Assembly (NCBI GenBank): GCA_005799745.1
Contig: SYFY01000156.1
Coordinates: forward strand, 1-64,000
Length of the DNA stretch: 64,000 nt
DNA from: Gammaproteobacteria bacterium
Lineage (GTDB): Bacteria; Pseudomonadota; Gammaproteobacteria; Pseudomonadales; Azotimanducaceae
Reading direction: 5' to 3'
Shown: positions 62,066-64,000 of the stretch, in pieces
Numbering within the stretch: position 1 is the first letter of the stretch
How the letters are laid out: every line of letters begins with the position of its first letter
Made by a program: the position numbers and the translations under genes
The notes under the pieces: model-generated
Seen by the model: the letters and a program-made list of their open reading frames with translations, nothing else
Database searches by the model: none
Told to the model about the DNA's origin: nothing

Positions 62066-63535
62066 TTATCGTACACCTTCCCAGGTCTCGCGTGTCGACT
62101 GACCCGGATCATTGACCAGATGTGAGAGCTCATCAAACACCATGGTCGCACGTTGGCTCAGCTCATATGGCGCCCAACCGGGATCACCTTCACGCATGAA
62201 TCGGATCCATGCTGCGTGCATGACATCAGCTACGGATTGAGGCAGTTCACCAGGTCCAATGAATGCAGCCACACCTGGCTGCTTGAGGGTGTTGAAGGCG
62301 AAGGGAATCTCGAGTGCATGTGCAGCGCCGAGACGTCCTTCAAAAGCGCGGGACTTCCAGGCGAAGAGGTACATCCAGGTCGGTGCAGCTTGTTTCGCAC
62401 GGGCTTCGGCCACGCGGATGGTAGGAATGCGGAACATGTGATCCGTGGTCAACGCAACCATCAATTCCTCGTTCGTCGCGTTTGGCAGCGTTGATCGCCA
62501 CGCTGCAAGAGGGCGAGTCGCGTGGAATGCCTCGGCGGCGGCGTTGAGTTTTTTCTCATCCACATTGCCGTAGCCCCAGAGCGACGTTTCGTTCTCATTG
62601 GAACCCATCAAGAGTCGCGCTTTGGCGCCCATACCGTGACGAATGGCTTCGAGAGGCGATTCCGGGATAAAGGCATTGCCGTGCACCGGATAGAAGGGCG
62701 AGACCGGTACCCCGAGGTTGTTGACGAAGCGGCCGCCGCCTTCGATCTCTGCCGTTACTTCTGCCTGGGCTTTGAGAATGTCCTGGACCGAAGCGGCTTC
62801 CACGGACAGCGGGCTGTCAGCCTCCAGTGCTTTCAGGAACGCTTCCCCGACCGTCCGACCGGCTTTTGGGGTCAGCGTGTGTTGGCCGGCGCCGGATTGT
62901 GGTATCGCCGCATAAACGGACTGTTGGCAACGCGGGTTCGCCAGGAGTGTGGTGACGCTGAAGCCGCCGGCGGATTCTCCGGCGATGGTAATGCGATCAG
63001 GATCACCACCGAATCGGTCGATGTTGTCGCGCACCCAGTCGAGTGCAGCGATCTGATCAAGTGTCCCGTTTACCCCTGACGATTCGAATCTGCTGCCGAA
63101 GTGGGAGAGGTCAGTAAATCCGAGGGCACCGAGCCGGTAGTTGATGGAAACGACCGCCAGGTCACCTCGCTGGCAGAAGCTCTCGCCGTTGTACCAGGGT
63201 ATGGCGCCCTGCCCGGTTCGATAGGCGCCCCCATGAATCCAGAACAGAACCGGGCGTTTACCTTGATGAATCGCGGGCGTCTGGATGTTCAGCGTGAGGC
63301 AGTCTTCGCTCCACCTCACTGGCGCTGAGTCCGTCATCCCATTGCCCTGGAGTTGTGGCGCCGCGGGTCCAAAACGGCGGGTCTCCAGGGGATCTCGCCA
63401 TGGCGCGTGAGGCATCGGTGCACGAAAGCGCAATTTGCCGACGGGTGGTGCTGCGTAGGGCACACCGGCGAAGAGGTGTACACCATTACGTTCGCGTCCG
63501 GTGATAGGGCCGGCGACGGTTTCTACCGTGGACAT
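62066..63535 (-). CDS. Type B carboxylesterase
   Basis: 489 residues. Oxyanion HGGAYRTGQG (101-103 HGG), nucleophile S188 in AGESAGG, a Glu in SNENETSLWG and a His in AHALEIPFAF complete the Ser-Glu-His triad. There is no signal peptide. It hydrolyses carboxylic esters such as p-nitrobenzyl or steroid esters; the natural substrate is unknown. Divergent from the queF start, 232 bp apart. Confidence 0.88.
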   Translation of the reverse strand: MSTVETVAGPITGRERNGVHLFAGVPYAAPPVGKLRFRAPMPHAPWRDPLETRRFGPAAPQLQGNGMTDSAPVRWSEDCLTLNIQTPAIHQGKRPVLFWIHGGAYRTGQGAIPWYNGESFCQRGDLAVVSINYRLGALGFTDLSHFGSRFESSGVNGTLDQIAALDWVRDNIDRFGGDPDRITIAGESAGGFSVTTLLANPRCQQSVYAAIPQSGAGQHTLTPKAGRTVGEAFLKALEADSPLSVEAASVQDILKAQAEVTAEIEGGGRFVNNLGVPVSPFYPVHGNAFIPESPLEAIRHGMGAKARLLMGSNENETSLWGYGNVDEKKLNAAAEAFHATRPLAAWRSTLPNATNEELMVALTTDHMFRIPTIRVAEARAKQAAPTWMYLFAWKSRAFEGRLGAAHALEIPFAFNTLKQPGVAAFIGPGELPQSVADVMHAAWIRFMREGDPGWAPYELSQRATMVFDELSHLVNDPGQSTRETWEGVR

Positions 63536-63767
63536 GTGTGGATCTCCTGGCTGCTCTCCGCGCGACTTACCATACCACTCTCACAGGTGCTTCAGCGGCA
63601 CCGATATATCGACGTGATAGCCGTCTGTCGGTTCAATTCCTCCGCTCGATCCGCGACCCATTGTCGCTGAGCCTCCTTGAGTGGAAGATTGAAGGTGGGC
63701 GAGTGTAGGCGCTCGGATCAGGATGAAAGTTATGTCAAATACAGGGCGGGAGGCAGAACGTCAGCGA

Positions 63768-64000
63768 TGAGTGCAGGCAAGCTTTCGGAGGTACTTGAGG
63801 CGGGCGTGCTCGGTAAGAGCGTCAGTACCGTGGATACGTATACGCCATCCTTGTTGCACTCGATCACCCGAGAGACGACACGATCTGAAGCGCAGAAAGA
63901 CACCGTGTTCCACGGTGAAGACGTGTGGAATGGTTACGAATTCACGTGGCTTGAGCGCTCCGGAAAACCGGTAGTTGCGGGGCTTCGACTGAGAATTCCC
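63768..64000 (+). CDS. queF: NADPH-dependent 7-cyano-7-deazaguanine reductase QueF, N-terminus (3' end outside window)
   Basis: Reduces preQ0 to preQ1 in queuosine synthesis. The frame starting at 63768 shows GVLGKSVSTVDTYTPSLLH, KDTVFHGEDVWNGYEFTWL and a C-terminal GLRLRIP, the start of the long (type II, YqcD) QueF, in which GKST/S and FHGxDxW are hallmarks. The active-site Cys and Asp lie beyond the window. An intergenic gap of 232 bp precedes it; GGCGGGAGG is 20 nt before. Confidence 0.9.

Noticed and set aside
1-64000. CRISPR arrays, phage, integrase or transposase genes
   Set aside because: No regularly spaced repeats and no such protein domains were seen.

Overview
The window reads as about 64 kb of chromosome from a gammaproteobacterium with a versatile aerobic, lipid- and xenobiotic-oxidising metabolism. 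Signs are a creBCD-type locus, bacterioferritin with Bfd, larB/larE, a type II queF start, a Delta9-type desaturase, two acyl-CoA dehydrogenases, MaoC and crotonase proteins, six SDRs and tandem Rieske oxygenases. No phage genes, rRNA, tRNA, CRISPR array or transposase were seen. The species cannot be named from sequence alone.

Layout. 0-7.3 kb: 3' end of pgm, a carotenoid-cleavage-type oxygenase, a broken aminoglycoside-phosphotransferase-like gene, and creB-creC-creD on the minus strand with creC interrupted by TGA. 7.4-12.3 kb: a molybdopterin oxidoreductase overlapping a DUF547 gene, a cupin-like protein, small mobile repeats and PaiB. 12.4-17.6 kb: a broken AsmA-like gene, a diguanylate cyclase, an SDR, a DUF6152 protein and a dienelactone hydrolase. 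17.9-24.5 kb: a selenocysteine redoxin, a WYL regulator, DUF3604, an alpha/beta hydrolase, an aldo/keto reductase and a nitroreductase. 24.5-31.1 kb: TauD-like dioxygenase, thioesterase, a broken XRE regulator, a MaoC pair, a PHP protein, coaE and a lipoprotein. 31.2-36.0 kb: ferredoxin, a UGSC-motif selenoprotein and its partner, facing a minus-strand operon of Fe-S aldo/keto reductase, larB and larE. 36.2-42.8 kb: SDRs, two DUF4345 paralogues inside a cassette bounded by inverted repeats, tandem Rieske oxygenases, a tiny basic protein and a methyltransferase. 43.1-44.8 kb: a scar joining NRPS and truncated-haemoglobin remnants. 44.9-64 kb: VOC protein, lytic transglycosylase, acyl-CoA dehydrogenases, DUF3300, desaturase, the Bfd/Bfr iron module, mobA, dienoyl-CoA isomerase, carboxylesterase and the 5' end of queF.

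Three themes stand out. (1) Two genes are split by an in-frame TGA that is best read as selenocysteine: a WAxxUGC redoxin and a UGSC protein. Each has a stem-loop whose 5-nt apical loop (CGTGT or CGTGC) starts 21 nt after the TGA. (2) Short non-autonomous elements made of consecutive hairpins sit exactly at stop codons, and their hairpin arms covary between copies. (3) At least seven other genes carry in-frame stops, and several also carry frameshifts (creC, XRE, WYL, AsmA-like, NRPS, APH-like, DUF4345). Where the missing residue can be guessed, most stops fit single C:G to T:A transitions. This suggests real gene decay, although assembly error cannot be excluded from sequence alone.

Functional links: mobA can supply guanylated molybdenum cofactor to the molybdopterin oxidoreductase. 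LarB and LarE act in nickel-pincer cofactor synthesis. Bfd and Bfr form an iron release and storage pair with a Fur-like site between them. MaoC, acyl-CoA dehydrogenase and dienoyl-CoA isomerase proteins fit fatty-acyl oxidation.
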